The translations under genes were made by a program, and so were the position numbers. Below, one piece after another: positions 1-7,334 of a DNA stretch of 64,000 nt. The stretch is from contig NZ_JABWDU010000002.1 in the NCBI RefSeq assembly GCF_013371465.1, positions 537,666 to 601,665 on the forward strand, in the 5' to 3' direction. The notes beneath the pieces are model-generated. The model saw nothing but the letters and a program-made list of their open reading frames with translations, had not been told where the DNA came from and ran no database searches. Source of the DNA: Ensifer oleiphilus (lineage in GTDB: Bacteria > Pseudomonadota > Alphaproteobacteria > Rhizobiales > Rhizobiaceae). Every line of letters begins with the position of its first letter. Position 1 is the stretch's first letter.

Positions 1-2
1 AA

Positions 3-239
3 TTGCCCGAAATCGAAGGAACGCTCGCGGCCGGAGACTATGAGGTGGATGAGGACGAGGAACTGATCGAAGGCATATCGTGGCTCGCCTATCACCGCGT
101 CGCGACCTTTATCAAGGTGCCGGCGACGACGGACAATCAGCAGCGCATGCGCATGGTCGCGATCGCGCCGGATGAGCTCGATCGCATCATCGCGGTCGAC
201 CGCGCCAAGCATGCCTTCGCCCCGCCACCCAAGCCCTGA
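3..239 (+). CDS. Hypothetical protein, possibly 5'-truncated by window edge
   Basis: Encodes about 78 residues, acidic in the N-terminal third (run of E/D around residues 13-22) and basic near the end. No recognised domain, signal peptide or membrane segment. The reading frame is open to the left edge and the only start available inside the window is a TTG at position 3, so the true start may lie outside. The next small gene follows after 13 bases on the same strand, which suggests co-transcription. Function unknown; small proteins of this kind are common in Rhizobiaceae. Confidence 0.55.
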   Translation: MPEIEGTLAAGDYEVDEDEELIEGISWLAYHRVATFIKVPATTDNQQRMRMVAIAPDELDRIIAVDRAKHAFAPPPKP

Positions 240-252
240 AGGACAAGAAGCC

Positions 253-468
253 ATGCCCGCACATCGCTTCACCGTCGGGTTGTCGGTCCGCCTCAGGGAT
301 CGCAGCCATATCGCGCCCAATGCAGCGGAAACCTACCGCATCACCGCCATCATGCCCGTTCGCGACAGCCAGCCCCAATACCGCATCCGCAACGACGAGC
401 TTGGCCAGGACCGCGTCAGCAAAGAGGAAAACCTCGAACCGATCGAATGGGGCATGCCCCGGCACTAA
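253..468 (+). CDS. Small hypothetical protein (71 aa)
   Basis: A 71-residue basic protein beginning MPAHRFTVG, with no signal peptide or membrane segment. The start ATG follows a purine-rich stretch (GGACAAGAAG) that can act as a weak ribosome site. The middle (YRITAIMPVRDSQPQYRIR) looks like a short beta-rich fold, and I know similar short proteins only as rhizobial hypotheticals. It probably shares a transcript with the gene ending at 239. A mosaic repeat begins two bases after its stop codon, so the operon probably ends here. Confidence 0.5.
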   Translation: MPAHRFTVGLSVRLRDRSHIAPNAAETYRITAIMPVRDSQPQYRIRNDELGQDRVSKEENLEPIEWGMPRH

Positions 469-469
469 G

Positions 470-574
470 GCATGTCGCGCAAAAGTGTGCAGCGGTTTTG
501 CGACAACGACATGCGTAAAAGCAAGAACTTGAAGCGCAGCAAGCGGATCCTCGAGATCACGGTGCGCTGTAGCA
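470..574 (+). repeat. RIME-type rhizobial intergenic mosaic element
   Basis: About 105 bp with nested inverted repeats: outer arms GCATGTCG (470-477) and CGACATGC (507-514), inner arms CGCAAAA and TTTTGCG, then a second half ending in GCGCTGTAG. Length and twin palindromes fit the RIME elements described for rhizobia (106-112 bp). Identification is by recalled consensus, not by search. Such elements sit in transcribed intergenic DNA and can fold in RNA. Confidence 0.75.
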
Positions 575-585
575 AAGGAAGCGTC

Positions 586-786
586 ATGACCTACTACGGA
601 AAACTGAAGCAGTTGCTCCAATGGAGGGGTGCACCGGCCATGGCCGTCACCACCAAACCGGTCACGCGAAAGACATCTGCCCGAAAGCCGAAATCCCTGT
701 CGGACGGCGAGCAGAAAGGTGTCAACGAAAGCGCCGTCAAATTACGGCGCGGCCGCGAGACCCTGGAGCGACATCGTCTTTTATGA
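586..786 (+). CDS. Possible small basic hypothetical protein (66 aa)
   Basis: A 66-residue, strongly basic frame starting MTYYGKLKQLLQW, with AAAGGAAG six bases upstream as a plausible ribosome site. Lys/Arg-rich (TRKTSARKPKS in the middle), with no domain recognised. It starts just 12 bases after the mosaic element at 470-574. An upstream in-frame ATG at 472 lies inside that repeat and is not a credible start. Could be non-coding; kept because start, ribosome site and spacing to the next gene are reasonable. Confidence 0.3.
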   Translation: MTYYGKLKQLLQWRGAPAMAVTTKPVTRKTSARKPKSLSDGEQKGVNESAVKLRRGRETLERHRLL

Positions 787-807
787 CCGGAAACAACAGG
801 ATTTGAC

Positions 808-1041
808 ATGAGCAAGAGCCATGAACAGCAAAAACACACGCTTTTGGGCTGGCAGGCCCAAGGCGGTCCACCGCGTCTAAGCGTTGATCTCTACCAGTTC
901 GGCCGACGCATCGAAGCGGACGGATCCTGGACGATCTATCACGTCTTCACGGGCACGCCGGCGCATATCGGCTCCTGGACCATGACCGGTCTCAACCGCC
1001 GCAACGCGGAAAAGGCTCTGACGATCCTGAACACGCATTGA
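808..1041 (+). CDS. Small hypothetical protein (77 aa)
   Basis: A 77-residue soluble protein beginning MSKSHEQQKHTLLGWQ. The residues from 20 on (PPRLSVDLYQFGRRI, then SWTIYHVFTGTPAHIGSWTMTGL) alternate in a way that suggests a small beta-sheet fold. No known catalytic motif, signal or membrane segment. AGGA lies seven bases before the ATG. The gene ends about 40 bp before a mosaic repeat at 1080. Function unknown. Confidence 0.5.
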   Translation: MSKSHEQQKHTLLGWQAQGGPPRLSVDLYQFGRRIEADGSWTIYHVFTGTPAHIGSWTMTGLNRRNAEKALTILNTH

Positions 1042-1079
1042 GCCGCAATCCACCAGGCCGAAGCAGGCCGCAATCTGAC

Positions 1080-1121
1080 CTGCAGCGCCGCGCGTCTTTT
1101 CAGACGCGCGAAAGTCGCTGT
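1080..1121 (-). repeat. Partial mosaic element, inverted orientation
   Basis: The reverse complement reads ACAGCGACTTTCGCGCGTC, then AAAAGACGCGCGGCGCTGCAG, which nearly matches the second half of the copies at 23310 and 47675. It holds the GCGCGTC/GACGCGC inverted repeat that marks this family. It lies in the gap before the exported protein at 1299. The rest of the 1042-1298 gap shows nothing else recognisable. Confidence 0.65.
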
Positions 1122-1298
1122 GCGACGTTTAACCGCTGTAAGATCCTGGCCGGAAGTCGGATACGCCCTCAGGAAACAGGCATTCGCATCGACGCCTCTC
1201 GAAATCCAGCCCGCCACCCAGGTTACGCCGGCCCTCCCCCTTGGGCTACACGGTCCAGCGCCGGCATTTTCGAGCCATCCAGCAAACGGAGAAGATCC

Positions 1299-1697
1299 AT
1301 GCGTCGCGTTCTATGGGCCTTCGCCCTGGTGCTGGCCGGCACGGCACCAGCCCTTGCCGCCTGCAACGACGATCTGCTGACAATCTCGATGTGGTCGATA
1401 AAACCGGTCGACAGCCATATGAACGAGCTGTCCTTTACCGTTCGTTCCAGCGCCGGAAAAGGCATTCGCATGCTCGATGCGCAACTGGGCTTTACCGACG
1501 CGCTGGGCGCCACGATCGGCCCGCTGGAAATCGACAGGGACATCACCATTCCCGCCGGCGGCACCTTTACCGGCAAACGCGTCTGGGGGCCCTTCACGAT
1601 CGAGCGGCTGCTGAAGGTCAATGCCGACGACATCACCGCCTACACCTGCGTGCGCGCGGTCATTTACGACGACGGCTCGAAAGAGACATTCGAATAG
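1299..1697 (+). CDS. Small exported hypothetical protein (132 aa)
   Basis: A 132-residue protein with a clear Sec signal peptide: MRR, a hydrophobic stretch to about residue 20, then ALAA before the mature N-terminus ACNDDLL. The mature part has two likely disulfide cysteines (C22 and one in TAYTCVRAV) and a beta-rich pattern. AACGGAGAAG supplies the ribosome site just before the ATG at 1299. The frame stays open upstream to 1038, but the signal peptide and ribosome site fix the start here. Probably periplasmic; function unknown. Confidence 0.7.
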   Translation: MRRVLWAFALVLAGTAPALAACNDDLLTISMWSIKPVDSHMNELSFTVRSSAGKGIRMLDAQLGFTDALGATIGPLEIDRDITIPAGGTFTGKRVWGPFTIERLLKVNADDITAYTCVRAVIYDDGSKETFE

Positions 1698-1747
1698 AGT
1701 CTTTCCGGGAAAAGCGCGCAGCGCTTCGAAGTCCGGAAGCGCGCAAA

Positions 1748-1774
1748 GAAAAAGGCCGGGAAATCCCGACCTTC
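1748..1774 (-). terminator. Rho-independent terminator of the cold-shock gene
   Basis: On the minus strand AAGGTCGGG-ATTT-CCCGGCCTT forms a 9-bp stem (one G-U pair) followed by TTTCTTT. It lies about 70 bases after the stop codon of the cold-shock gene at 1842-2051. Confidence 0.75.
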
Positions 1775-1841
1775 TCAATATCGTCTCAATGGCCGATGCC
1801 AGTACATCCGTGGTCAAAGACCAGAGACGAAATATCGGTGA

Positions 1842-2051
1842 TTACGCAGCAGACAGGTTGTCGGCAGCGCTCTTGCCCGAACGTGCATCGCGGACGATGT
1901 CGAAACGGACCTTCTGGCCTTCGACGAGCGAGCTCATGCCAGCGCGTTCAACAGCAGAAGCGTGTACGAAAACGTCGGTTGCGCCGTCATCAGGAGCGAT
2001 GAAGCCAAAACCCTTGGTGGTGTTGAAGAACTTTACGGTTCCAGTATTCAT
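1842..2051 (-). CDS. cspA: Cold-shock protein (CspA family, 69 aa)
   Basis: A single-domain cold-shock protein that binds single-stranded RNA/DNA and acts as an RNA chaperone in the cytoplasm. Both RNA-binding motifs are intact: RNP1 KGFGFI (residues 13-18) and RNP2 VFVH (27-30). Length of 69 residues is standard for the family. AAGGAAATTCTT precedes the ATG. The long leader upstream (2052 to about 2220, pyrimidine/purine tracts) is typical of csp genes, whose 5' UTRs fold and set temperature-dependent translation; whether this one does is inference. Which rhizobial Csp paralogue it is cannot be decided. Confidence 0.95.
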   Translation of the reverse strand: MNTGTVKFFNTTKGFGFIAPDDGATDVFVHASAVERAGMSSLVEGQKVRFDIVRDARSGKSAADNLSAA

Positions 2052-2486
2052 AAGAATTTCCTTTCAATCAAAAAGTTCGCCGCCCGGATCTTCACCGGAC
2101 ACGGCAGTAAGATCGATTTTGATAGGAAAGGTCAGCTTGAACGCCGGTCGGCGAGAAAACAAAGCTCAGCAAGCAAGATCGATGTCGGTTCCTTTACAGG
2201 CACATTGTGTTCTTAGCAAGGAGCTATATCGACTATGGAAATACGTTCGCCGCATGTGGAGAATTTCGAAGGCATAATTCGCGTCCGGCCCATTCGCGAT
2301 GACGGCGCCTGCGTCGGCTGCCCGCGCAACGATGGCCGGCACGTCGCGCGTTGCAGCAGATCCCTCTGGCCCCGTTGCTATCAAGGCCAAATTTTTCTCA
2401 TGCCTCGCCCCAAAAATCGCCCTTTGCCGCTGCGGCGGATCCGCTGCTATCTGCCGGCCGAAACTGCAACGCAAAGGAAAACACCC
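2052..2486. other. Intergenic region between divergent cspA and beta-lactamase
   Basis: 435 bp without a supported gene. It must hold the cspA leader and promoter (minus) and the beta-lactamase promoter (plus). No clear -35/-10 pair or operator stood out, and no ampR-like gene lies nearby. Confidence 0.6.
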
Positions 2487-3293
2487 ATGAACCTTCGCAT
2501 CATTGCCGCCGGCATGCTGCTTTCGGGATCCACGGCCGCAACGGCCGTGGCCGGTACGATCTGCACGCTGATCACCGATGCGGGCGGCGAAGGCACCGTG
2601 CTGCAAGAGGGCGATTGCGACAGCCGCGTCACCCCCGCATCGACATTCAAGGTGGCGCTCAGCCTGATGGGCTATGACAGCGGCTATCTCAAGGACGAGC
2701 ACGAGCCGACGCTTGCCTTCCGCAAGGGCTATGTGGATTGGGGCGGCGACAACTGGAAACAGCCGACCGATGCAACTCGCTGGATGAAGTATTCCGTCGT
2801 CTGGTTTTCCCAGCAGATGACCAAGTCGCTCGGTGAGAAGACGTTGCACGACTACGCCACCAAATTCGGCTACGGCAACGCCGACTTTTCCGGTGACCCC
2901 GGCAAGGACAACGGGCTTGAGCGCGCCTGGATCGCCTCGTCGCTGAAGATCTCGCCGCGCGAGCAGGTTGCCTTCCTGAAGAAGCTCGTCAACGGCCGGC
3001 TTCCCGTCAGCGCCCACGCCACGGACATGACCCTGAAAGTGGTGGAAGAGCGTCAGATCCCCGGCGGCTGGACCGTGCATGGCAAGACCGGCGCCGCCTT
3101 CCCGCGCCGGGCCGACGGCAGCTTCGACCAGGCGCGCGGCTGGGGCTGGTTCGTCGGCTGGGCGCAGAAGGAAGACCGGACCTTGGTCTTTGCCCGCCTG
3201 ATCCAGGACGAAAGGACCGAGCCCGGCACCCCTGGCGTGCGCGCCCGCGATGCATTCCTTGGCGAGCTTCCGGCACTGCTTGCCGGAAGATAG
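2487..3293 (+). CDS. Class D (OXA-type) beta-lactamase, exported
   Basis: 268-residue serine beta-lactamase hydrolysing beta-lactams in the periplasm. Sec signal peptide at residues 1-23 (cleavage near AVAG). All class D signatures are present: STFK (S52 nucleophile, K55, the lysine normally carboxylated), SVV (103-105), YGN (129-131) and KTG (200-202). Two cysteines (C26, C44) flank the region before the active serine. The ATG at 2487 follows AAAGGAAAACACCC; the frame is open further upstream but those starts would precede the signal peptide. No transporter, regulator or mobile element adjoins it, so it looks like a resident chromosomal gene. The spectrum cannot be judged from sequence; a BlaR-like sensor domain is less likely because there is no membrane anchor. 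Confidence 0.93.
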   Translation: MNLRIIAAGMLLSGSTAATAVAGTICTLITDAGGEGTVLQEGDCDSRVTPASTFKVALSLMGYDSGYLKDEHEPTLAFRKGYVDWGGDNWKQPTDATRWMKYSVVWFSQQMTKSLGEKTLHDYATKFGYGNADFSGDPGKDNGLERAWIASSLKISPREQVAFLKKLVNGRLPVSAHATDMTLKVVEERQIPGGWTVHGKTGAAFPRRADGSFDQARGWGWFVGWAQKEDRTLVFARLIQDERTEPGTPGVRARDAFLGELPALLAGR

Positions 3294-3295
3294 AC

Positions 3296-3592
3296 TTACT
3301 TGACGGTGCAGATGCCGTTGGCGCCGCCCTTGCCGGTATAGGAAACTGAAGGCGAGCCATCCGGGTTGATGCTGAGCGAAATCGTCACGCCGCCGCCCTT
3401 GGCCTCGAAATAGTTGTCGTTGAACTTCTTCAACTTGCCTTCCTTGCCGTTGATGTAGATCGGCCCGCCTTCATCGGCGTGAACCTCGATCTTGCCTGGG
3501 CAGGTGGCATTGACCAACGGAATGCCGGCCACGGCTTCGCCAGCCAGAGCCAGTGCTGCCATTGCGACAGCAACGCGCAGACATGTTTTCAT
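3296..3592 (-). CDS. Small exported hypothetical protein (98 aa)
   Basis: 98 residues with a clear Sec signal peptide (MKTCLRVAVAMAALALAG, cleavage near AVAG about residue 23). The mature part is about 75 residues with two cysteines (C31 and C95) that could form a disulfide, and glycine-rich segments (KGGGVT, GKGGANG). Its stop codon lies two bases from the beta-lactamase stop, so the two genes converge. GGAG lies upstream of the ATG at 3592. No family recognised; likely periplasmic. Confidence 0.75.
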   Translation of the reverse strand: MKTCLRVAVAMAALALAGEAVAGIPLVNATCPGKIEVHADEGGPIYINGKEGKLKKFNDNYFEAKGGGVTISLSINPDGSPSVSYTGKGGANGICTVK

Positions 3593-3721
3593 GACACTCT
3601 CCTTGTGAACGGACATCGACAGAGCAGGGTCAGAGACCACGCGGCCGGATGGTGACAGGATCGGGATCGGTGTCAAGCGAGCGCAGGCCGGCCGGCGGGT
3701 GTTGGGATAGTTTGGCCCGGA

Positions 3722-3880
3722 CGAGAAAAGACCCGCCGCGGTCAGCACGCGGCGGGTCTTGGCAGATGCGGATCACCAACGGGGAGGCTCGCTGGGATCA
3801 CGTGAACCACCTGACTGGGAGGCTATCAGATGGTTCGCATTGCTCTTGGCAAAGGTCATTGCCTTGCATGTGATGGATAC
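3722..3880 (-). ncRNA. Candidate small RNA with anti-Shine-Dalgarno loops
   Basis: The minus strand of this gene-free stretch folds into two hairpins and a terminator. Hairpin 1 (3836 to 3804) has an 11-bp stem with one G-U pair, GAACCATCTGA with TCAGGTGGTTC, and an 11-nt loop holding CCTCCC. Hairpin 2 (3799 to 3771) has a 7-bp stem with one bulge and a loop holding CCTCCCC. A 13-bp terminator follows at 3760-3728. Loops offering CCUCC to ribosome-binding sites are a known design of alphaproteobacterial trans-acting sRNAs. A TAGTAT element at 3882-3877 could be a -10 box, but no good -35 is visible, so it might instead be cut from the 3' end of the HxlR mRNA. The 5' end is a guess. Confidence 0.4.
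3728..3760 (-). terminator. Strong rho-independent terminator
   Basis: Perfect 13-bp stem AAGACCCGCCGCG / CGCGGCGGGTCTT with a 7-nt loop, followed on the minus strand by TTCTCG so that four T residues close the hairpin. It sits upstream of the exported protein at 3592 and 225 bp after the HxlR stop, so it must end either the HxlR transcript or a separate small RNA. Confidence 0.85.
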
Positions 3881-3984
3881 TAGCCCAGGTCCGAGGCGAC
3901 AGGTGTTCCCAAGGTAACAACCCGCGAATGACATCGCAGGCGGCGGGTGGCGCTCCCTATTCCCGCGCGCCGAAAGGGCGAACC

Positions 3985-4341
3985 TCAAGCCACCACGGCA
4001 TCGGGGGCGACGGCCGACGAGCGGTCGGCAGTCCGCTCGGCCGCCTCCCCCCATCGGCACAAGGCGGCGGCGGCCACATTCAGCGCCGCGCCGCGCTCCG
4101 TCAGCGAATAGACGACCTTGGCGGGCTGCCCGGCATGGACAGTGCGGTCGACCAGCCCATCCGCCTCCAGTTCGCGCAGCTGCTGAGCCAGCATCTTTTC
4201 GCTGACCGCCGGAATGGACCGGCGAAGGCGGCCGAACCGCCGCGCCGCTCGCCCGAGCTCGCAGAGAATATCGACCTTCCACTTGCCCTCGATCGCCTTG
4301 AGGGCTGTGGCAAAGCCGCAATTTTCCATCGTCGGGTTCAC
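3985..4341 (-). CDS. HxlR-family transcriptional regulator
   Basis: 118-residue winged-helix DNA-binding protein of the HxlR family. The core pattern is complete: a cysteine near the N-terminus (C9), EGKWKVDIL (18-26) and RRFGRLRRSIPAVSEKMLAQ (34-53) through the recognition helix, then the wing region (VHAGQPAKVVYSLTERG). In several HxlR proteins the N-terminal cysteine senses oxidants or electrophiles. The start is taken as GTG at 4341, with AAGGAG six bases upstream; the next ATG (4329) would be too far from it. It is transcribed divergently from the reductase at 4501, its likely target. Confidence 0.9.
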   Translation of the reverse strand: MNPTMENCGFATALKAIEGKWKVDILCELGRAARRFGRLRRSIPAVSEKMLAQQLRELEADGLVDRTVHAGQPAKVVYSLTERGAALNVAAAALCRWGEAAERTADRSSAVAPDAVVA

Positions 4342-4500
4342 GATATTCTCCTTTTCCCCAAAACACTTAGCGCCTGAGTAAACACTTACCCAGGCGTAAC
4401 CACTTACCGCCCGGTGCGTATTGTGCGCTCCGGGCGCCACCATACCTCTGGCCCGCGACCGCATCGAAGTGCGTCGCGCCAACGGATATGGAGATTTGCA

Positions 4501-5382
4501 ATGAAGCCTTCAATCAGTGTCTTGGGAACGGGTCGCATGGGATCGGCGCTTGCGCGTGCCCTGCTGCAGGCCGGGTATCGCACCACGGTCTGGAACAGGA
4601 CGACGGCGAAAGCCGAGCCGCTCGCCGCACTCGGCGCCACCGTCGCGCCATCCGTGCGGCAAGCGATCGACGCGGCCGAGATCATCATCATCAATGTCAG
4701 CGATTATGGCGCGACGTCGGCCCTGCTGCGCTCGGGCGACGTCGCACCCGGTTTGCGCGGCAAGCTGATCGTCGAGCTGACGTCCGGGACGCCTGAGGGA
4801 GCGCGCGAGACGAGCCGATGGGCGGAAGCTCAAGGTGCTCGATACATCGATGGCGCAATCCTTGCGACGCCCGATTTCATCGGTACCGACGCCGGCACGA
4901 TCCTGCTGTCGGGCGCGCCCGACCCCTTCAGCGAGAACGCGGATGTCTTTCGCGCACTCGGCGGCAATGTCCAGCACATCGGCACCGAGCCGGGGCTCGC
5001 CAACGCGCTCGACAGCGCCGTGCTGGCGCTGATGTGGGGCGCGCTCTTCGGCGGGTTGCACGCGATTGCCGTGTGCCGGGCCGAAGGCATCGACCTTGGC
5101 GAGCTTGGCCGGCAATGGACGGCGACTGCCCCCGTCATCGAAGGACTGGTCGCCGACCTGATCAAGCGCACCCAAGCCGGGCGGTTTGAAAGCGACGCCG
5201 AAACGCTGTCGTCGATCTCGCCTCACTACGGCGCCTTCCACCATCTCAAGGATCTGATGTCGGCGCGGGCGATCGACCGGACCGTCGTCGATGGTTACGA
5301 CGCAATCTTCCGGCGGGCCATTGCAGCCGGCCATCTGCATGACGACTTTGCAGCCCTCTCCCAATTCACGGGAGAGACGTAA
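4501..5382 (+). CDS. NADP-dependent reductase, imine reductase/6PGDH-like
   Basis: 293-residue two-domain oxidoreductase. An N-terminal Rossmann fold carries GTGRMG (residues 9-14), and WNRT (31-34) after the second strand favours NADP(H). The all-helical C-terminal half ends in ISPHYGAFHHLKDLMSARAI and resembles the imine-reductase/reductive-aminase dimerisation domain rather than true 6-phosphogluconate dehydrogenase. Known relatives reduce C=N bonds or small beta-hydroxyacids; substrate here unknown. GGAGATTTGCA precedes the ATG. It pairs divergently with the HxlR gene across 159 bp, a common arrangement for inducible detoxifying reductases. Confidence 0.85.
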   Translation: MKPSISVLGTGRMGSALARALLQAGYRTTVWNRTTAKAEPLAALGATVAPSVRQAIDAAEIIIINVSDYGATSALLRSGDVAPGLRGKLIVELTSGTPEGARETSRWAEAQGARYIDGAILATPDFIGTDAGTILLSGAPDPFSENADVFRALGGNVQHIGTEPGLANALDSAVLALMWGALFGGLHAIAVCRAEGIDLGELGRQWTATAPVIEGLVADLIKRTQAGRFESDAETLSSISPHYGAFHHLKDLMSARAIDRTVVDGYDAIFRRAIAAGHLHDDFAALSQFTGET

Positions 5383-5456
5383 CGCTCGCTTCGACGGAGC
5401 CTCCAGAGCATTTCGGTCTGGCAAGGGCTCCGTCGGTCGCGAGCCGCGGGCAGCAC

Positions 5457-5783
5457 CTAGCGCGCGGTCGCAACCGCCTCCGACACGATGCCTTTCGACA
5501 CCACGCAGCGCCAAGGCACGTTCTTCGTACCGACGCCGACCATCACCACAGTGCTCGCCCCCGATGGTTGCGAACTCAGCATCGTGACCGTGCTTTTCGC
5601 CTGCCGGCCGACCATGGCCAGGCATGCCATCTCGTCGGTCTTGTCACCTGCCCCGGCCGCGTCGGTGCTGGCCTGCGCGGCCACCGGTTCCGGCGCCGGC
5701 TGTTCGAGCGCCTCCGTCTTGGAGCAGGCGGCGAGCCCACCTGCGACGAGCGCCACGGAAATAATCGTCAAAACCTTTTGCAT
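5457..5783 (-). CDS. Small putative lipoprotein (108 aa)
   Basis: 108 residues with a lipoprotein signal: hydrophobic MQKVLTIISVALVAGGLAAC, lipobox LAAC with C20 as the acylated residue. A Pro/Ala/Glu-rich linker (EQPAPEPVAAQAS) follows, then a compact domain with two cysteines (EMACLAMVG and VPWRCVVS) likely disulfide-bonded. The C-terminal part resembles short rhizobial periplasmic proteins of unknown role. GGAGGACAATGGCACG precedes the ATG at 5783. Its stop lies 75 bp from the convergent reductase gene. Confidence 0.75.
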   Translation of the reverse strand: MQKVLTIISVALVAGGLAACSKTEALEQPAPEPVAAQASTDAAGAGDKTDEMACLAMVGRQAKSTVTMLSSQPSGASTVVMVGVGTKNVPWRCVVSKGIVSEAVATAR

Positions 5784-5972
5784 CGTGCCATTGTCCTCCT
5801 GTTTGGCGCGAAGCCGAAACCTGGAGCAACGCCACGTCGACCCCGCTCCTACGGTCAGGGACGGCACGCCAAAACGAGAAGCAGCCGCCGCATCGCCCCC
5901 TCAGGTCGATCCGTCGGTCTTGCCGCCAAGTTCGTCTGTTGCCCCGCCCCTTCCGGCTCCTGCACGACGTCT

Positions 5973-6050
5973 TAAATCGCTTCCCATTCAAGGAAAAGGT
6001 TACGCAGCAAGTTTGACGCGTTTGCGCGTCACGTTTGACGCTCGGTGTCG
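5973..6050 (+). repeat. Diverged mosaic element overlapping a gene end
   Basis: AAATCGCTTCCCATTCAAGG, then ACGCAGCAA and two GCGTC/GACGC blocks, follow the order of motifs seen in the better copy at 23310. The element covers the stop codon and the last six codons of the minus-strand gene ending at 6029. Confidence 0.5.
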
Positions 6051-7087
6051 TGGCGCACCAGCGGCCCGTTTGCCTTTTTCCAGGCATCGATGCCGCCTTC
6101 GATGTGGCAGGCGCTGATCAGTCCGGCGGCTTGCGCCGCCTCGACCGCCATCGCCGAGCGTTCGCCGAAGGCGCAGTAGAAAACGATACGCTTGCCGGTC
6201 GCGAGCGCCAGCTCGTGCAGCATGCCGCCGATGCCGATGTTTTCCCGCAGCTCCGGATAGGGCGCGTGCAGCGCACCGGGAATGGCGCCATGTTTTTCGC
6301 GTTCCGCCTTTTCGCGCAGGTCCACGATCGCCACATCCGCACGCCCGCTCAGCGCCATGGCTTCGACCGCCGAAACCGCCCAGCCCTTGGCGGCGATCTC
6401 GTCCTGGTGCAGACCGACATGGATGTTGGCCGGCACCGCCACATCCATCATCTTCGGGTTCGGCAGGTTGAGATTGTTCATCAGGTCGACATATTCGTCG
6501 ACCGATCCGACCTTCAGGCGCGGATTGAAGCGCCTTTCCTCGCCGATTGTCGAGACCGTGTCGCCCTTGTAGTCGTGCGCCGGATAGACCAGCGTGTCGT
6601 CGGGCAGCTTCAACAGCTTGTTGAAGATCGAATCATATTGCTGGCGCGGATCGCCGTTCTGGAAATCCGTGCGGCCGGTGCCGCGGATCAGCAATGTGTC
6701 GCCGGTAAACACGCGCCCGCCGGTCAGGAACGAATAGCTGTCGTCCGTGTGGCCGGGTGTGTAGAGCACGTCGAGGTTCAGGCCCTCGATAGAAACCCGG
6801 TCGCCCTCCGCCACCCGCATGGAAACCACATCGGCAGCGGTCTGCTCGCCCATGACGGTGATGCAGTGGGTGCGGTCGCGCAGCGCCCCGAGCCCGGTTA
6901 TGTGATCGGCATGCAGATGGGTGTCCACCGCCTTGACCAGTTTCAGGTCGAGCTCGCGCACCAGCTGCAGGTAGCGGTCCACCTTTTCCAGAACCGGGTC
7001 GATGATCAGCGCCTCGCCACCCTGTCGGCTGGCAATCAGGTAGGTATAGGTGCCGGAGGTGCTGTCGAAGAGTTGACGAAAGATCAT
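6029..7087 (-). CDS. Persulfide dioxygenase-rhodanese fusion (MBL fold)
   Basis: 352-residue fusion. Residues 1-225 are an ETHE1-like metallo-beta-lactamase fold with the iron-binding set H57xH59xD61H62 (THLHADH), H113 (PGHTDD), D130 (TGD) and H171 (PAHDY). Residues 240-345 form a rhodanese domain with catalytic C305 in CAFGER. Such proteins oxidise glutathione persulfide to sulfite and move sulfane sulfur to thiol acceptors in the cytoplasm, in sulfide/persulfide detoxification. The start ATG at 7087 follows GGGAGAAGCCG. No BigR-type repressor or sqr gene adjoins it. The last codons and stop lie inside a mosaic repeat, so the extreme C-terminus (HDTERQT) is probably repeat-derived. Confidence 0.9.
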   Translation of the reverse strand: MIFRQLFDSTSGTYTYLIASRQGGEALIIDPVLEKVDRYLQLVRELDLKLVKAVDTHLHADHITGLGALRDRTHCITVMGEQTAADVVSMRVAEGDRVSIEGLNLDVLYTPGHTDDSYSFLTGGRVFTGDTLLIRGTGRTDFQNGDPRQQYDSIFNKLLKLPDDTLVYPAHDYKGDTVSTIGEERRFNPRLKVGSVDEYVDLMNNLNLPNPKMMDVAVPANIHVGLHQDEIAAKGWAVSAVEAMALSGRADVAIVDLREKAEREKHGAIPGALHAPYPELRENIGIGGMLHELALATGKRIVFYCAFGERSAMAVEAAQAAGLISACHIEGGIDAWKKANGPLVRHDTERQT

Positions 7088-7200
7088 CGGCTTCTCCCTT
7101 GCCCGGACCTGCAGCATCGCGCGGGCAGTCTTCACCCGAAAGGACGCGGCAACGCTTGAAGAACGACTGCACAATCCACCCGAAACCGGCTCCGATCCAA

Positions 7201-7273
7201 GGCATCACGCCCGAAAGTGCGCGAGCGGTTTCGGGCATCACTCGAAATCAAGCGCCTGGAGCAGGTCGCATGA
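7201..7273 (+). repeat. Degenerate RIME-type element
   Basis: GGCATCACGCCCGAAAGTGC, GAGCGGTTTCGGGCATCAC keeps the general form of the element at 470 (CGAAA-GTGCG-AGCGG-TTTCG inner palindrome inside GCATCAC copies) but has diverged. It lies between the persulfide dioxygenase and peroxiredoxin genes. Confidence 0.45.
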
Positions 7274-7334
7274 ATGCGTTCCCGTGCAACCTGCGTCCGG
7301 CGGTACACAGTGTCGCGGCGAGCCGCGCCGAGGC

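Noticed and set aside
2235-2486. N-terminal extension of the beta-lactamase frame
   Set aside because: It would bury the signal peptide inside the protein; the ATG at 2487 has a ribosome site.
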